64,000 nt of DNA from Seongchinamella sediminis. GTDB lineage: Bacteria > Pseudomonadota > Gammaproteobacteria > Pseudomonadales > Halieaceae. A model generated the notes under the pieces. The model worked only from the letters and a program-made list of their open reading frames with translations. It had not been told where the DNA came from and made no database searches. A program made the translations under genes and the position numbers. Positions 40,923 through 50,187 of the stretch are shown here, one piece after another. Within the stretch, counting starts at the first letter, position 1; every line of letters starts with the position of its first letter. The stretch is taken from positions 62,001 to 126,000 of the forward strand of contig NZ_QRAN01000003.1 of the NCBI RefSeq assembly GCF_003457605.1. Direction: 5' to 3'.

Positions 40923-41809
40923 GCGGCGAGGATGTCCCTCAGTGCTGCGTCGAGCGACGGATAGCGGAACTCTAACCCCGCCTGCCGCAGCCTGGCGGGC
41001 ACGACGCGCTGGCCGTTGATCAGCAGCTCCTCGGCCATCTCCCCCAGCAGCAGCCGCATCGCCGCGGCAGGCACCGGCGCATTGATGATCGTGCGGCGTT
41101 GTTTTTGCATCGCCTCGCAGAAGCCGCGACTGGTTACCGGCTCTGGCGCGGTCAGGTTGAAGGGGCCTGACAGACTGTCTTCCGCCAGCAGGAACAGCAT
41201 GGCGCTCACCACGTCGGCCCGATGAATCCAGCTGAGCCACTGGTGGCCGTCGCCAATCCAGTTGCCTATGCCGAAGCGGAAGGGACGGGCCATTTGCAGA
41301 AAGGCCCCACCGCCACTGTCCAGCACCACGCCGAGACGTAGCAGGCAGGTGCGGACACCAAGTCCGGAGGCCTCGCCGGCTTTTGCCTCCCACTGCTGGC
41401 ACAGCGCCTGGGCGAAACACGGGTTAGTGCTGCCGTTTTCGTCCAGGCGCTCATCACCATGGTGCCCGTAATAGCCGATGGCACTACCGCTGAGCAACAC
41501 CTCCGGCCTCTGCTCGCGCCCGGCCAGCCAGTTGACCAGCGCCGCGGTGGTATCCAGCCTGCTGTTGACGATTTCCCGCTTGTAAGAGCCGCTCCAGCGC
41601 CGATCCGCCAGCGAGGCGCCGGCGAGATTAATCACCGCGTGTACGGTTTGTTCCCTCGGGATGTCATCGAGGGCCTTGATGTAGTCGACACCGTCGCCGC
41701 CTGCCCGTGACTGCCGGGTCAGGATTCTGAGCGTATGCTGTTGCTGACGCAGTGCCGGCACCAGGGCCTCGCCGATGAAGCCGGTACCACCGGTGATGAG
41801 TATATGCAT
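40919..41809 (-). CDS. yfcH: TIGR01777-type NAD-dependent epimerase (YfcH-like)
   Basis: A 296-residue extended short-chain dehydrogenase from ATG 41809, after GGGAGG. Dinucleotide loop ITGGTGFIGEALV at the N-terminus, HAVINLAGASLADRRW, LLSGSAIGYYGHHGD with the active-site region, and a C-terminal DUF1731 domain (VPARLRQAGLEFRYPSLDAAL). This is the TIGR01777 (SulA/YfcH) family; substrate unknown. It converges on ybgA and is divergent from the sirtuin gene. MerR / ybgA / TIGR01777 clusters recur beside photolyase genes in other proteobacteria, but no photolyase is in this window. Confidence 0.88.
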   Translation of the reverse strand: MHILITGGTGFIGEALVPALRQQQHTLRILTRQSRAGGDGVDYIKALDDIPREQTVHAVINLAGASLADRRWSGSYKREIVNSRLDTTAALVNWLAGREQRPEVLLSGSAIGYYGHHGDERLDENGSTNPCFAQALCQQWEAKAGEASGLGVRTCLLRLGVVLDSGGGAFLQMARPFRFGIGNWIGDGHQWLSWIHRADVVSAMLFLLAEDSLSGPFNLTAPEPVTSRGFCEAMQKQRRTIINAPVPAAAMRLLLGEMAEELLINGQRVVPARLRQAGLEFRYPSLDAALRDILAA

Positions 41810-41881
41810 GATGAGCCTCCCGTGAATGTATACGTCGCTACAGGCGAGCAGATCAAAGATCCATGCAACCCCGGGCCAGCG

Positions 41882-41887
41882 TATACT
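41882..41887 (+). promoter_or_regulatory. -10 box of the sirtuin gene, leaderless configuration
   Basis: TATACT lies only 6 bp before ATG 41894, so the transcript would begin at the start codon. The surrounding 12-mer GCGTATACTGCC is identical to the one in the WYL-operon promoter (319-330). No consensus -35 is seen. Confidence 0.4.
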
Positions 41888-41893
41888 GCCGCG

Positions 41894-42733
41894 ATGAATA
41901 GCGCTATTACCCTCGCTGACCAGCTGGCGGCCTTTCTGCGCCGTTACCCCCGGGTCGTTATCCTCACCGGGGCCGGCATCAGCGCCGCCTCCGGTATCCC
42001 CACCTACCGCGATGGCGATGGCAAATGGCTCCACCACAAGCCGATCCAGCATGGCGATTTTGTCAGCGACGAGTTCACCCGCAGGCGCTACTGGGCCCGC
42101 TCCCTGCGCGGCTGGCCCCATGTCAGGGACGCAGCTCCCAACCCGGCCCACCGCGCATTGGCGCAACTGGAGGAGAATGAGCGGGTAGAGTTGCTCATTA
42201 CCCAGAACGTTGATCGCCTGCACCAGCGGGCGGGTCACAGGAAAGTTATCGACCTGCACGGCAGGCTGGACCGGGTGCGGTGCTTGCAGTGCAACAATCT
42301 CGAGGAGCGGGAAACCATCCAGCAGTGGTTGCTGGCGCACAATAACGCCCCCGGGACCACGGGCCAGCAAATCAAACCCGATGGCGACAGCGATGTGGCC
42401 GACGCGCAGCTGGAGCGTTTCAGGGTGCCCCCCTGCCCCGCCTGCGACGCAGTGCTTATCCCGGACGTGGTATTTTTCGGCGGCTCGGTGCCCGCCGCAC
42501 GGGTGGAGTCCTGCCGCACGGCCCTGGAGCGGGCTGATGCCTTGCTGGTTATCGGCAGTTCCCTGCAGGTGTACTCGGGATACCGCTTCTGCCGCCAGGC
42601 AAAAGAGGCGGGCAAGCCCATCGCCCTCATCAATCCCGGTGTGACCCGGGCAGACCCCATAGCGGCACTGAAAATCGACGCCGACGCAGTTAGCGTACTC
42701 AGCAGGCTGGCGTCCCGTCTCAGGGCTGCTTAA
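41894..42733 (+). CDS. Sir2 family NAD-dependent protein deacylase
   Basis: A 279-residue sirtuin from ATG 41894. NAD-binding landmarks are LTGAGISAASGIPTYRD, TQNVDRLHQRAG and the catalytic histidine in DLHG. The zinc site is CLQC and CPAC, with a 40-residue insertion between the pairs, then FFGGSVP and IGSSLQVYSG. The pattern resembles the SIRT4-like class II group, whose members have weak deacetylase but other deacylase or ADP-ribosyl activities. An upstream in-frame extension to 41735 is unlikely because it runs through the promoter and the divergent epimerase start. The end overlaps the convergent FMN-binding gene. Confidence 0.9.
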   Translation: MNSAITLADQLAAFLRRYPRVVILTGAGISAASGIPTYRDGDGKWLHHKPIQHGDFVSDEFTRRRYWARSLRGWPHVRDAAPNPAHRALAQLEENERVELLITQNVDRLHQRAGHRKVIDLHGRLDRVRCLQCNNLEERETIQQWLLAHNNAPGTTGQQIKPDGDSDVADAQLERFRVPPCPACDAVLIPDVVFFGGSVPAARVESCRTALERADALLVIGSSLQVYSGYRFCRQAKEAGKPIALINPGVTRADPIAALKIDADAVSVLSRLASRLRAA

Positions 42734-43184
42734 CGGGCTCCATGCGATCGCGGTAGTCCCAGGTGAAAAACCGCTGCGGCGCTACCCGGATCACTACTTC
42801 CTCGTCTTCCCGCGACAGCAGCCATTCCGCCAGGCTGCTATTACTGCTGCCTAGATAACGGCTGATCACTGCCCGCAGTACCTCTCCCGCGCCCTCGCTT
42901 GCCAGGCTCGCGGTTCCCTGGCCGCGCACACCGTGATATGGGGGTTCGTTGGGAGAGACCTCGAAACCCACCTGCGGCGAAGACTGCAGCAACTTCACCA
43001 GTGAAGAATCGCGGTGGGAGACGCTGAGAAACTCCCCCTCCCGATACAGGAACCAGACGGAGACCACCCGGGGAAAACCGTCCTCACCGGTACAGGCCAG
43101 ACGAATGGGCATCGCACATTGACCAAGCCACTGCTCCGCGGCCGCTAAATCCCAGGGACCTTTAACTTCCATCTTACTTCTCAC
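42720..43184 (-). CDS. Pyridoxamine 5'-phosphate oxidase-like FMN-binding protein
   Basis: A 154-residue split-barrel protein. Sequence ADHSVW-like core: RLACTGEDGFPRVVSVWFLY, FLSVSHRDSSLVKLL, YHGVRGQGTASL, matching the PPOX-type flavin-binding fold. Small members of this family bind FMN, F420 or heme; the exact cofactor cannot be told. The start could be 43184 or the internal ATG at 43172. Convergent with the sirtuin gene (14-bp overlap), divergent from the MFS transporter. Confidence 0.75.
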   Translation of the reverse strand: MRSKMEVKGPWDLAAAEQWLGQCAMPIRLACTGEDGFPRVVSVWFLYREGEFLSVSHRDSSLVKLLQSSPQVGFEVSPNEPPYHGVRGQGTASLASEGAGEVLRAVISRYLGSSNSSLAEWLLSREDEEVVIRVAPQRFFTWDYRDRMEPVKQP

Positions 43185-43255
43185 CTCGTTGCCGACATTG
43201 CTGTGTTAGGCTGCAAGCATAGCAGACAACAGATACACCTTCGGAGCCGCTGCCG

Positions 43256-44551
43256 ATGACCACAACCACCGAGCGTCATAAGCCACTGGCGCTGGTAGCC
43301 CTGATCATCGCTGGCGAGGCGGTCTTCTCCCTGCCCTTTCACATCGTCCGCTTCTTCCGCCCCACCTTTCTCGACGTATTCCAGGTCAGCAACCTGGAAA
43401 TCGGCCAGGCCCAGGGCACCTACGGCGTTATCGCCATGGCCTGTTATTTTCTCGGCGGGCCCCTGGCGGACCGCTTTGACGCCCGCCACCTGTTGCTGGC
43501 CAGCCTGCTAGCCACCGCGGCGGGCGGCCTGGTGCTGGCGCAGATACCCGGCCCGGGCAGCCTGCAACTGCTGTACGGCTTCTGGGGCTGCTCAACCATC
43601 CTGCTGTTCTGGAGTGCCCTGATCAAGGCCACCCGGGTCTGGGGCGGCCAGACCGAACAGGGCCGGGCCTTCGGCCTGCTGGAAGCCGGTCGCGGCGCTT
43701 TCGCGGCCCTGCTGGCCTCCACTGCCGCATTCGGGCTCGGCGTGCTGCTGCCAGATGATCCGGCGGCGCTGGACCCAGCGCACCAGCGCGCGGCCCTGCA
43801 GGGCATTATCTACCTCTATACCGGGGCCACCGCAATCGCCGCCGTGCTGGTTTGGCTCTGGGTTCCCACGACCCGCGGCAGTGGGCCCATGGCCATCACT
43901 GCGACACCTGCCAGCGGGCGCATTCGCGCCGTGCTGGGGAACCGCATGATCTGGCCCCAGGTGGTCATTGTGGTCAGCGCCTACGTCTCCTACAAGGGGG
44001 TGGACAACTATGTACTGTACGCGGTGCAGGGCTACGGCCTGAGCGAGGCGGAAGGCGCCGGCATCGCCGCCAGCAGCGCCTGGCTGCGCCCCTTGAGCGC
44101 CATCGCCGCGGGGTTCCTGGCCGACCGCATCAGGCCCTCGCGGGTGGTACTCGGTTCATTCGGCATACTGCTGGCGGGCTACGCCCTGTTTGCGGTGCTG
44201 GTGCCCGGGCCGGACCTGTACTGGGTACTGGTGGCCAATATCGTGTTCACCAGCGTGGCCGTCTACGCCCTGCGCGCCATCTACTTCGCCCTGCTCGCCG
44301 AGTCGCGCATGCTCCTGGGCATCACCGGCACCGCCATCGGTATCATCTCGGTGATCGGCTTTACCCCGGACATCTTCTTCGCCCCGGCCATGGGCTGGGC
44401 GCTGGAGAACCACGACCCGGTGACAGGACATCAATTTGTATTTTCGGGCTTGCTGGCGTTGGCGTGTCTGGGCTTTGCCAGTAGCCTGTTCTTCATCTAC
44501 GGTTTGAGGGAGCGAGGACAGGATTGTCGGCATCGGCGATCACAGGTATGA
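43256..44551 (+). CDS. MFS transporter
   Basis: A 431-residue protein with 12 predicted helices. The MFS signature loop between helices 2 and 3 reads [14 protein letters not shown], and an equivalent loop follows helix 8 ([14 protein letters not shown]). The N-terminal helix has [15 protein letters not shown], resembling nitrate/nitrite or sugar-phosphate-like MFS members, but the substrate is not clear. It ends 10 bp before the copper ATPase gene, so the two may be co-transcribed; the coupling does not by itself indicate a copper substrate. Confidence 0.85.
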   Translation: MTTTTERHKPLALVALIIAGEAVFSLPFHIVRFFRPTFLDVFQVSNLEIGQAQGTYGVIAMACYFLGGPLADRFDARHLLLASLLATAAGGLVLAQIPGPGSLQLLYGFWGCSTILLFWSALIKATRVWGGQTEQGRAFGLLEAGRGAFAALLASTAAFGLGVLLPDDPAALDPAHQRAALQGIIYLYTGATAIAAVLVWLWVPTTRGSGPMAITATPASGRIRAVLGNRMIWPQVVIVVSAYVSYKGVDNYVLYAVQGYGLSEAEGAGIAASSAWLRPLSAIAAGFLADRIRPSRVVLGSFGILLAGYALFAVLVPGPDLYWVLVANIVFTSVAVYALRAIYFALLAESRMLLGITGTAIGIISVIGFTPDIFFAPAMGWALENHDPVTGHQFVFSGLLALACLGFASSLFFIYGLRERGQDCRHRRSQV

Positions 44552-44561
44552 GGGAGGATAT

Positions 44562-46865
44562 ATGCACGATCATCACCGCGCGTGTTCCCATCACGGGACA
44601 CAGGAGCAACTGCAGGACCCGGTCTGCGGCATGTCCGTCACCCGCGACGCCGACCACCAGCGTCAACATCAAGGACAGCGCTACTACTTTTGCAGCGCCC
44701 ACTGTGCCGACCACTTTGCCGCTGATCCTGAGCGCTTCCTGGCGCCAGCCGAGGAGACAGGTGAAACCGTCGACCCCCGAGCCTGGTACACCTGCCCCAT
44801 GCACCCTGAGGTGCGACAGCAGGGTCCGGGAACCTGCCCGAAGTGCGGCATGGCCCTGGAGCCGGAAGCGCCGTCTCTGGACGAGGAGGAGAACCCCGAG
44901 CTGGTGGATTTCACCCGCCGTTTCCGGGTCAGCCTGCCCCTGTCCTTCACCGTGTTCGTGCTCGCCATGTTCGGCCACGACTGGCTACCCCCAACCTGGC
45001 ACAACTGGGTCGAGTTAGCCCTGGCGACCCCGGTGGTGTTGTGGTGCGGTCTGCCGTTTTTCGTCCGCGGCGTACAGTCGGTGATCAATCGCAGTCCCAA
45101 TATGTGGACCCTCATCGGACTCGGTACCGCAGCGGCCTACAGCTACAGCGTGATAGCCACGCTGGCGCCCCAGCTTTTCCCGGCCTCCTTTGCCATGGGC
45201 AGCCGGATCAGCGTTTACTTCGAGGCTGCCGCTGTGATCGTCACCCTGACACTGCTGGGGCAGGTCTTCGAATTGCGGGCGCGCTCGAAGACCTCCGAGG
45301 CAATAAAGGCCCTGCTCCGCCTGGCCCCGGATACCGCCCGGCGTCTCAACGACGATGGCAGCGAGGAAGACGTGCCACTGACCCAGGTGAACGCGGGCGA
45401 TCGTCTGCGCGTGCGCCCCGGGGAAAAAGTGCCCGTTGACGGGGAAGTGCTGGAAGGCAGCAGCGCGGTCGATGAAGCCATGCTCACCGGCGAGCCGGTG
45501 CCGGTATCCAAGCGTCAGGGCGACAAGGTCATAGGCGCCACCATGAATACCAGCGGCGGCCTGGTGATCCGCGCCGAGCTCGTTGGCCAGGATACCACCC
45601 TGTCACAGATCGTACAGATGGTCGCCCAGGCCCAGCGCTCGCGGGCGCCCATGCAGCGTCTGGCGGACAACGTCGCCGGTTATTTTGTCCTGATCGTGGT
45701 TGTCATCGCGATTCTCACGTTCTTTACCTGGGGCATGGTTGGGCCCGAGCCCAGCTGGGTCTATGGCCTGATCAACGCGGTGGCGGTATTGATCATCGCC
45801 TGCCCCTGCGCGCTGGGACTGGCCACACCCATGTCCATCATGGTCGCCACTGGCAAGGGCGCAACCCAGGGCGTGCTGTTTCATGACGCCGCGGCGATAG
45901 AGGCACTGCGCAAAGTCGATACGTTGGTGGTGGACAAGACCGGCACCCTGACCGAGGGGCGACCGGCCTTCCGCGAGGCGCTCGCCACCGAGGGCTTCGA
46001 TAAACAGGAGGTGCTGCGGCTGGCGGCCAGCCTCGACCAGGCCAGTGAACACCCGCTCGCCATGGCGATAGTCGCGGCGGCCCGGGAGCAGGGACTGGAA
46101 CTGGTAACGGCAACGGATTTTGACTCCGACTCAGGCATCGGCGTGACCGGAACGGTGGAGGCTCTTGCACTGACCCTGGGCAATACCGCGCTGATGCGGG
46201 AACACGGCATTGACCTCGCGGGCCTGGAAGAAAAAACCAGCAAACTGCGGGACGAGGGTGCCAGCGTCATCTATCTCGGGGTCAACGGCACCCTGGCGGG
46301 CGTGCTGTCAGTGGCCGACCCGGTAAAGGAATCCAGCCATGAGGCCGTCCAGCTGATTCACGAGGCCGGCATCAGAATCATCATGGCAACCGGCGATGGT
46401 GAGAGAACCGCGCGGGCCGTGGGACGAGAACTGGGTATTGATGATGTGTACGGTGAGATCACCCCGGACGGCAAGCTGGCCCTGGTCAGCGAACTCCAGG
46501 CGGAGGGCGCGGTGGTCGCCATGGCCGGCGACGGCATAAACGACGCGCCGGCGCTGGCAAAGGCCAACGTGGGCATCGCCATGGGGACCGGAACCGACGT
46601 TGCCATGAGAAGTGCCCAGGTCACGCTGGTCAGGGGTGACCTGCGCGGAATCAGAGAGGCGATCCACCTGTCCGAACTCACAGTGAGCAACATGCGCCAG
46701 AACCTTGGCTTCGCCTTTCTCTATAACAGTATCGGCGTGCCCATCGCCGCGGGGGTCGCCTATCCCCTAACCGGCCTGCTGTTGTCGCCGATGATTGCCG
46801 CCCTGGCCATGAGCTTCAGTTCCGTGTCGGTAGTCAGCAACGCCCTACGCCTGCGCTACAAGTAA
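44562..46865 (+). CDS. copA: Cu(+)-type P1B ATPase with YHS and metal-binding domains
   Basis: A 767-residue heavy-metal-exporting ATPase. N-terminal YHS domain (residues about 18-65: DPVCGMSVT and [12 protein letters not shown]), then a second zinc-ribbon-like domain ([22 protein letters not shown]), then eight helices. Landmarks: ion path [10 protein letters not shown] (about residue 415), phosphorylation site DKTGTLTEG (about 458), HP in [10 protein letters not shown], and [10 protein letters not shown]. The last helices contain YNSIGVP and [11 protein letters not shown], the P1B-1 (monovalent copper/silver) signature. It pumps Cu(+) out of the cytoplasm. No CueR or CopZ gene is adjacent; a two-component system lies 0.8 kb downstream. 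Confidence 0.92.
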   Translation: MHDHHRACSHHGTQEQLQDPVCGMSVTRDADHQRQHQGQRYYFCSAHCADHFAADPERFLAPAEETGETVDPRAWYTCPMHPEVRQQGPGTCPKCGMALEPEAPSLDEEENPELVDFTRRFRVSLPLSFTVFVLAMFGHDWLPPTWHNWVELALATPVVLWCGLPFFVRGVQSVINRSPNMWTLIGLGTAAAYSYSVIATLAPQLFPASFAMGSRISVYFEAAAVIVTLTLLGQVFELRARSKTSEAIKALLRLAPDTARRLNDDGSEEDVPLTQVNAGDRLRVRPGEKVPVDGEVLEGSSAVDEAMLTGEPVPVSKRQGDKVIGATMNTSGGLVIRAELVGQDTTLSQIVQMVAQAQRSRAPMQRLADNVAGYFVLIVVVIAILTFFTWGMVGPEPSWVYGLINAVAVLIIACPCALGLATPMSIMVATGKGATQGVLFHDAAAIEALRKVDTLVVDKTGTLTEGRPAFREALATEGFDKQEVLRLAASLDQASEHPLAMAIVAAAREQGLELVTATDFDSDSGIGVTGTVEALALTLGNTALMREHGIDLAGLEEKTSKLRDEGASVIYLGVNGTLAGVLSVADPVKESSHEAVQLIHEAGIRIIMATGDGERTARAVGRELGIDDVYGEITPDGKLALVSELQAEGAVVAMAGDGINDAPALAKANVGIAMGTGTDVAMRSAQVTLVRGDLRGIREAIHLSELTVSNMRQNLGFAFLYNSIGVPIAAGVAYPLTGLLLSPMIAALAMSFSSVSVVSNALRLRYK

Positions 46866-46920
46866 CGGCCATACCGCACCAGGGCTTTGGGCTTGGCCTT
46901 GTGGTCGCTGAATAGATGAG

Positions 46921-46940
46921 GGGCCGGGACGACCCGGCCC
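46921..46940. terminator. Bidirectional hairpin after the copper ATPase
   Basis: Perfect 8-bp stem GGGCCGGG / CCCGGCCC with loop ACGA, in the gap between the copper ATPase gene and the convergent secreted-protein gene. Few T residues follow on either strand, so strength is uncertain. Confidence 0.5.
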
Positions 46941-46965
46941 TCTCGCTATTTCCGCTTCTAACGAC

Positions 46966-47400
46966 TTATTTCACGGGCAACAACGGACACTGGAAATAAC
47001 TGTGGTCACCCTCGACAATGATCAATTCACCTGCGTCGACGTAGTACATGATGTCGGCGTAGGACGTCAATAACTGCGGAGTACTGCCCATCTTCCAGAC
47101 AATGGTATAGGTGGCCCAACGCCCCCCGTTGTAATCAGGGTTGCCCGGCGCGGCCTCCGATACCGGAAGCTGTCCAGACGCTGTTTCTGCCCCGTCGGGG
47201 AAGACGAACAACTTGTCAAATGACTGTATGTTGTGCCCGTTGGGAGCCGGTAATGACGTGGTGCCCTTGGTGCCCCACATTTCCCCATCGCCGTAGATGG
47301 CGGGCGAGAAATTCGGGATTCCGGGCCTTGCCTGGACAGCGCCAGCGACCAATAGCCCCATGATTAAACTGATCAAAAAACCTGCTGTGTTTGACTTCAT
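46966..47400 (-). CDS. Small secreted protein of unknown function
   Basis: A 144-residue protein with a clear signal peptide (MKSNTAGFLISLIMGLLVAGA, cleaved after VQA). The mature part begins RPGIPNFSPAIYGDGEMWGTKGTTSLPAPNG in short pieces (IYGDGEMWGTKGTTSLP), with LLTSYADIMYYVDAG and a single cysteine near the end. No family recognised. It is divergent from the response regulator gene with 233 bp between, which holds inverted copies of a (C)A(A/G)(C/T)TATCAC element, so it may be a target of that regulator (inference). Confidence 0.6.
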   Translation of the reverse strand: MKSNTAGFLISLIMGLLVAGAVQARPGIPNFSPAIYGDGEMWGTKGTTSLPAPNGHNIQSFDKLFVFPDGAETASGQLPVSEAAPGNPDYNGGRWATYTIVWKMGSTPQLLTSYADIMYYVDAGELIIVEGDHSYFQCPLLPVK

Positions 47401-47633
47401 AGTCTCCTCCTAAACGTGAGTAATGGCGCGTCTTTCCTGGACGCGGGAGGAAAGAATCCCATGGAATTATCCTGTGGTGATCACACAGTTATCACGAAAA
47501 AGTCACGTCGAACAATTTATCGCACAATGGCCATTCGCGAGTGAATGGCGCTGGTGACAACTCACTCAATGGGATAGTTTTGTGATAGTTGTAATCTAAA
47601 CTCCAGAACTACCGGAGCAATAGAGTATCCGCC

Positions 47634-48353
47634 GTGGCACAGCGCAACATCCTGGTGGTCGAAGACGAGCCCGATATCGCCGAGCTCGTGGCCCTGCACC
47701 TGCGGGACGAAAACTTCCAGGTAACAATAGTGGCCGACGGCCACGAGGGCATGCGCCAGGCGTTTGCGCGGCCGTGGGACCTGATCGTGCTGGATCTGCG
47801 ACTGCCAGGACCCGATGGCCTGGCCATATGCCGTGCCCTGCGGGCCGACGGTCGCTACGTACCCATCCTTATGCTGACCTCCAAGTCGTCCGAGCTGGAC
47901 CGGGTGCTGGGACTGGAACTCGGCGCCGACGACTACGTGACCAAACCGTTCAGCGTTTCTGAACTCGTGGCGCGGGTGAAAGCCCTGTTCCGACGCATCG
48001 ACGCCGTGAGTTCACCCTCCGGGAGCGAGACGGCGTCACTGTCGATCGGGGATATCCGAATCGACTCGTCCCGCCACGAGGTGACGGTGGATCACCGGCA
48101 CGTGGAGCTCACCGCGCGCGAATTCGACCTGTTGTTGCATTTCGCCATGCATCCGGGCCAGGTTTTCAGCCGCGCACAGCTTTTGGACTCCGTGTGGGGC
48201 TTCGGCCACGAGGGCTACGAACACACGGTGAATTCCCATATCAACCGCCTGCGGAGGAAAATCGAGCCGGACAGTGACCACCCCCGCTATATCGTTACGG
48301 TCTGGGGTGTGGGTTACAAAATGCAGTCACCCCCCGCAGTGGCAGCATCATGA
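47634..48353 (+). CDS. OmpR/PhoB-type response regulator
   Basis: A 239-residue protein starting at GTG 47634. Receiver domain (about 5-120) with acidic pocket EDEP, phospho-acceptor Asp54 (IVLDLRLPG) and Lys in YVTKPFS. The DNA-binding winged helix (about 140-230) has LTAREFDLLLHFAMHPGQVFSR and HINRLRRKIEPD. Its stop overlaps the ATG of the histidine kinase. The nearest candidate target is the divergent secreted-protein gene. Confidence 0.93.
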   Translation: MAQRNILVVEDEPDIAELVALHLRDENFQVTIVADGHEGMRQAFARPWDLIVLDLRLPGPDGLAICRALRADGRYVPILMLTSKSSELDRVLGLELGADDYVTKPFSVSELVARVKALFRRIDAVSSPSGSETASLSIGDIRIDSSRHEVTVDHRHVELTAREFDLLLHFAMHPGQVFSRAQLLDSVWGFGHEGYEHTVNSHINRLRRKIEPDSDHPRYIVTVWGVGYKMQSPPAVAAS

Positions 48354-49840
48354 GGTCCCTCTACACCAAGCTGTCCGTCGCGCTGCTGCTGATCATGCTA
48401 ACGGTTGGCGGCGGATTCTACGCAGTAGAAAAATGGAGCACCCGCCAGTACCACGAGGAGCTGACGCAACGCCTCAACGCCTCCATCGCCATGTACGTCA
48501 CCGATCAGACGACACTAATTGAGAACGGCGAGGTCAACCGGGCCGAGTTGGCGCGCCTGGCCGATCGGGCCATGGTGATCAATCCCTCCGTAGAGGTCTA
48601 CCTCCTCGATCCAGAGGGTCGTATTCTCGGGCACGCACTGCCTCCCGAATCAATTCTCACCGATCGAGTCGACCTCGCACCCGTGCTCCGGCTGATTGGC
48701 GGCGCGGGAGAACCGCCGCTGTATGGGGCCGATCCGCGCAATCCCCATCGGGAAAAAGTATTTTCGGCCTCCCCCGTGACCAACGGAGACAGCGTGGAGG
48801 GCTATCTCTACGTTGTGCTGGGCGGGCAGCAATACGACCAGTTGGCGGGCAGAATCCGGGGCAGCTACGCCAGAAAAACGAGCTTGGGAGCGATCGCAGC
48901 GCTGGTGGTCGGGGGAGTGATCGCGGGGCTCCTGGTGTTTTCACTCTTGACCCGTCGACTGAGCCACCTTACCCAGGCGGTGCAAACTTTCTCCGATTCG
49001 GGCTTCGATACCACCCTCGAGCCGCGCCAGTTCCCGGAGTCAGGCGGTGAAGACCGAGGCGGTGACGAAATAAGCCGTCTGAACCAGGCCTTTGCGGCCA
49101 TGGCCCACAAGATCCACGAACAATTCAACGCACTGCAGGAAACCGACCGCCTGCGGCGGGAGCTGATCAGCAACGTTTCCCACGACCTGCGAACGCCGCT
49201 GGCCACCATGCACGGTTACGTGGATACACTGCTGCTTAAGAACGACGAGTTGGATGCCACCGAGCGCGAGCACTATCTGCAGATCACCCGCAAACATACC
49301 CAGCGACTCGGTGCACTGATCGGTGACCTGTTCGAACTCTCGAAACTGGAATCCGGCAGTATGCCCCTGTCACTCGAGACCTTTTCCCTGGCCGAATTAT
49401 TAAATGACGTTGTACAGGACTTCGAGTTGGAGGCCAGGCGGAGGCATGTCGAGCTGAAACTGCAGGGAGAACCAGGATCGGCGCTGGTCCACGCCGATAT
49501 CGCCCTGGTGCAGCGGGTACTGGAGAACCTGATCCGTAACGCCCTGGACTCTACCCCCGCTGGGGGCAGTATCACGCTGGGTATCAGCACTCTTCCAGAA
49601 AGTGTCGCTGTGGCGGTATCGGATACCGGTTGCGGGATACCGGAGGACCGGATCGACAGCATATTCAATCGCTTCTACTCCAGCCGGCACGGACAAACTT
49701 CCGGCGGCGACTCCACGGGTCTGGGCCTCGCCATCGTCAAGCGTATCCTGGACCTGCATGGCAGCCGCATCACGGTATCCAGCACCATGAACGTGGGGAC
49801 GCGTTTTGAGTTCAGCCTTCCGATCCCGAGGGCCGCGTAA
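48350..49840 (+). CDS. Sensor histidine kinase
   Basis: A 496-residue inner-membrane kinase overlapping the regulator gene by 4 bp. Layout: helix 1 at about 8-28; a periplasmic sensor domain of about 150 residues with NGEVNRAELARLAD and VYLLDPEGRILG (a PAS-like or dCache-like beta pattern); helix 2 at about 180-203; a HAMP-like linker; the phosphorylation helix with SNVSHDLRTPLATMHG (His about 279); and an ATPase domain with NLIRNALDSTP, SDTGCGIPED and GGDSTGLGLAIVKRI. The signal is unknown. Proximity to the copper ATPase raises metal stress as a guess only. Confidence 0.92.
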   Translation: MRSLYTKLSVALLLIMLTVGGGFYAVEKWSTRQYHEELTQRLNASIAMYVTDQTTLIENGEVNRAELARLADRAMVINPSVEVYLLDPEGRILGHALPPESILTDRVDLAPVLRLIGGAGEPPLYGADPRNPHREKVFSASPVTNGDSVEGYLYVVLGGQQYDQLAGRIRGSYARKTSLGAIAALVVGGVIAGLLVFSLLTRRLSHLTQAVQTFSDSGFDTTLEPRQFPESGGEDRGGDEISRLNQAFAAMAHKIHEQFNALQETDRLRRELISNVSHDLRTPLATMHGYVDTLLLKNDELDATEREHYLQITRKHTQRLGALIGDLFELSKLESGSMPLSLETFSLAELLNDVVQDFELEARRRHVELKLQGEPGSALVHADIALVQRVLENLIRNALDSTPAGGSITLGISTLPESVAVAVSDTGCGIPEDRIDSIFNRFYSSRHGQTSGGDSTGLGLAIVKRILDLHGSRITVSSTMNVGTRFEFSLPIPRAA

Positions 49841-49960
49841 GCTGGAGTGGCCCTTTTACTTGCTGAATATTCCGGTGGGATGGGTAACGCCCCGTGGTGC
49901 CATATTCGGTGCCACGCGGCACCATGGACCTGTCTGATTGTGTGACCTCAGAAGACTAAC

Positions 49961-49992
49961 TTTGACGAAAATACTGGTATACAAGCGTCAAA
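49961..49992. repeat. Inverted repeat downstream of tRNA-Cys
   Basis: TTTGACG and CGTCAAA form a perfect 7-bp inverted pair around 18 bases, starting about 5 bp after the encoded CCA of tRNA-Cys on the minus strand. It could fold as a transcript-end or processing hairpin. It sits at the point where tRNA-Leu would be expected in related genomes. Confidence 0.4.
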
Positions 49993-49996
49993 TTAT

Positions 49997-50070
49997 TGGA
50001 GGCTCGGGTCGGAATCGAACCGGCGTACACGGAGTTGCAGTCCGCTGCATAACCACTCTGCCACCGAGCC
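49997..50070 (-). tRNA. cysT: tRNA-Cys (anticodon GCA)
   Basis: Cloverleaf on the minus strand: acceptor GGCTCGG/CCGAGCC, anticodon loop CTGCAAC (anticodon GCA), T loop GTTCGATTC, discriminator U as in Cys tRNAs, CCA encoded (49997-49999). It lies downstream of tRNA-Gly and pgsA on the same strand. Confidence 0.97.
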
Positions 50071-50091
50071 ATCGCGACTGAGAACCAGTCT

Positions 50092-50187
50092 GGGAAGTTG
50101 GAGCGGGTAATGGCCGGGGTGGCGCACCACTTCGAACTCCAAAACCCTCAACGCATTGAACTACCGCGCTGGGGAAGTTGGAGCGGG
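50092..50187. repeat. Direct repeat of the tRNA-Gly 3' end
   Basis: GGGAAGTTGGAGCGGG occurs at 50092-50107 and again at 50172-50187. The second copy is the 3' end of tRNA-Gly (acceptor strand and CCA) plus its flank; the first is a detached copy 80 bp further along, followed by sequence that does not fold as a tRNA. It may be left by a deleted second tRNA-Gly or by element excision. Confidence 0.6.

Noticed and set aside
49900-49950. Hairpin GGTGCC / GGCACC after the histidine kinase as a strong terminator
   Set aside because: The stem is real but no T tract follows, and alternative pairings exist, so I leave it unannotated.
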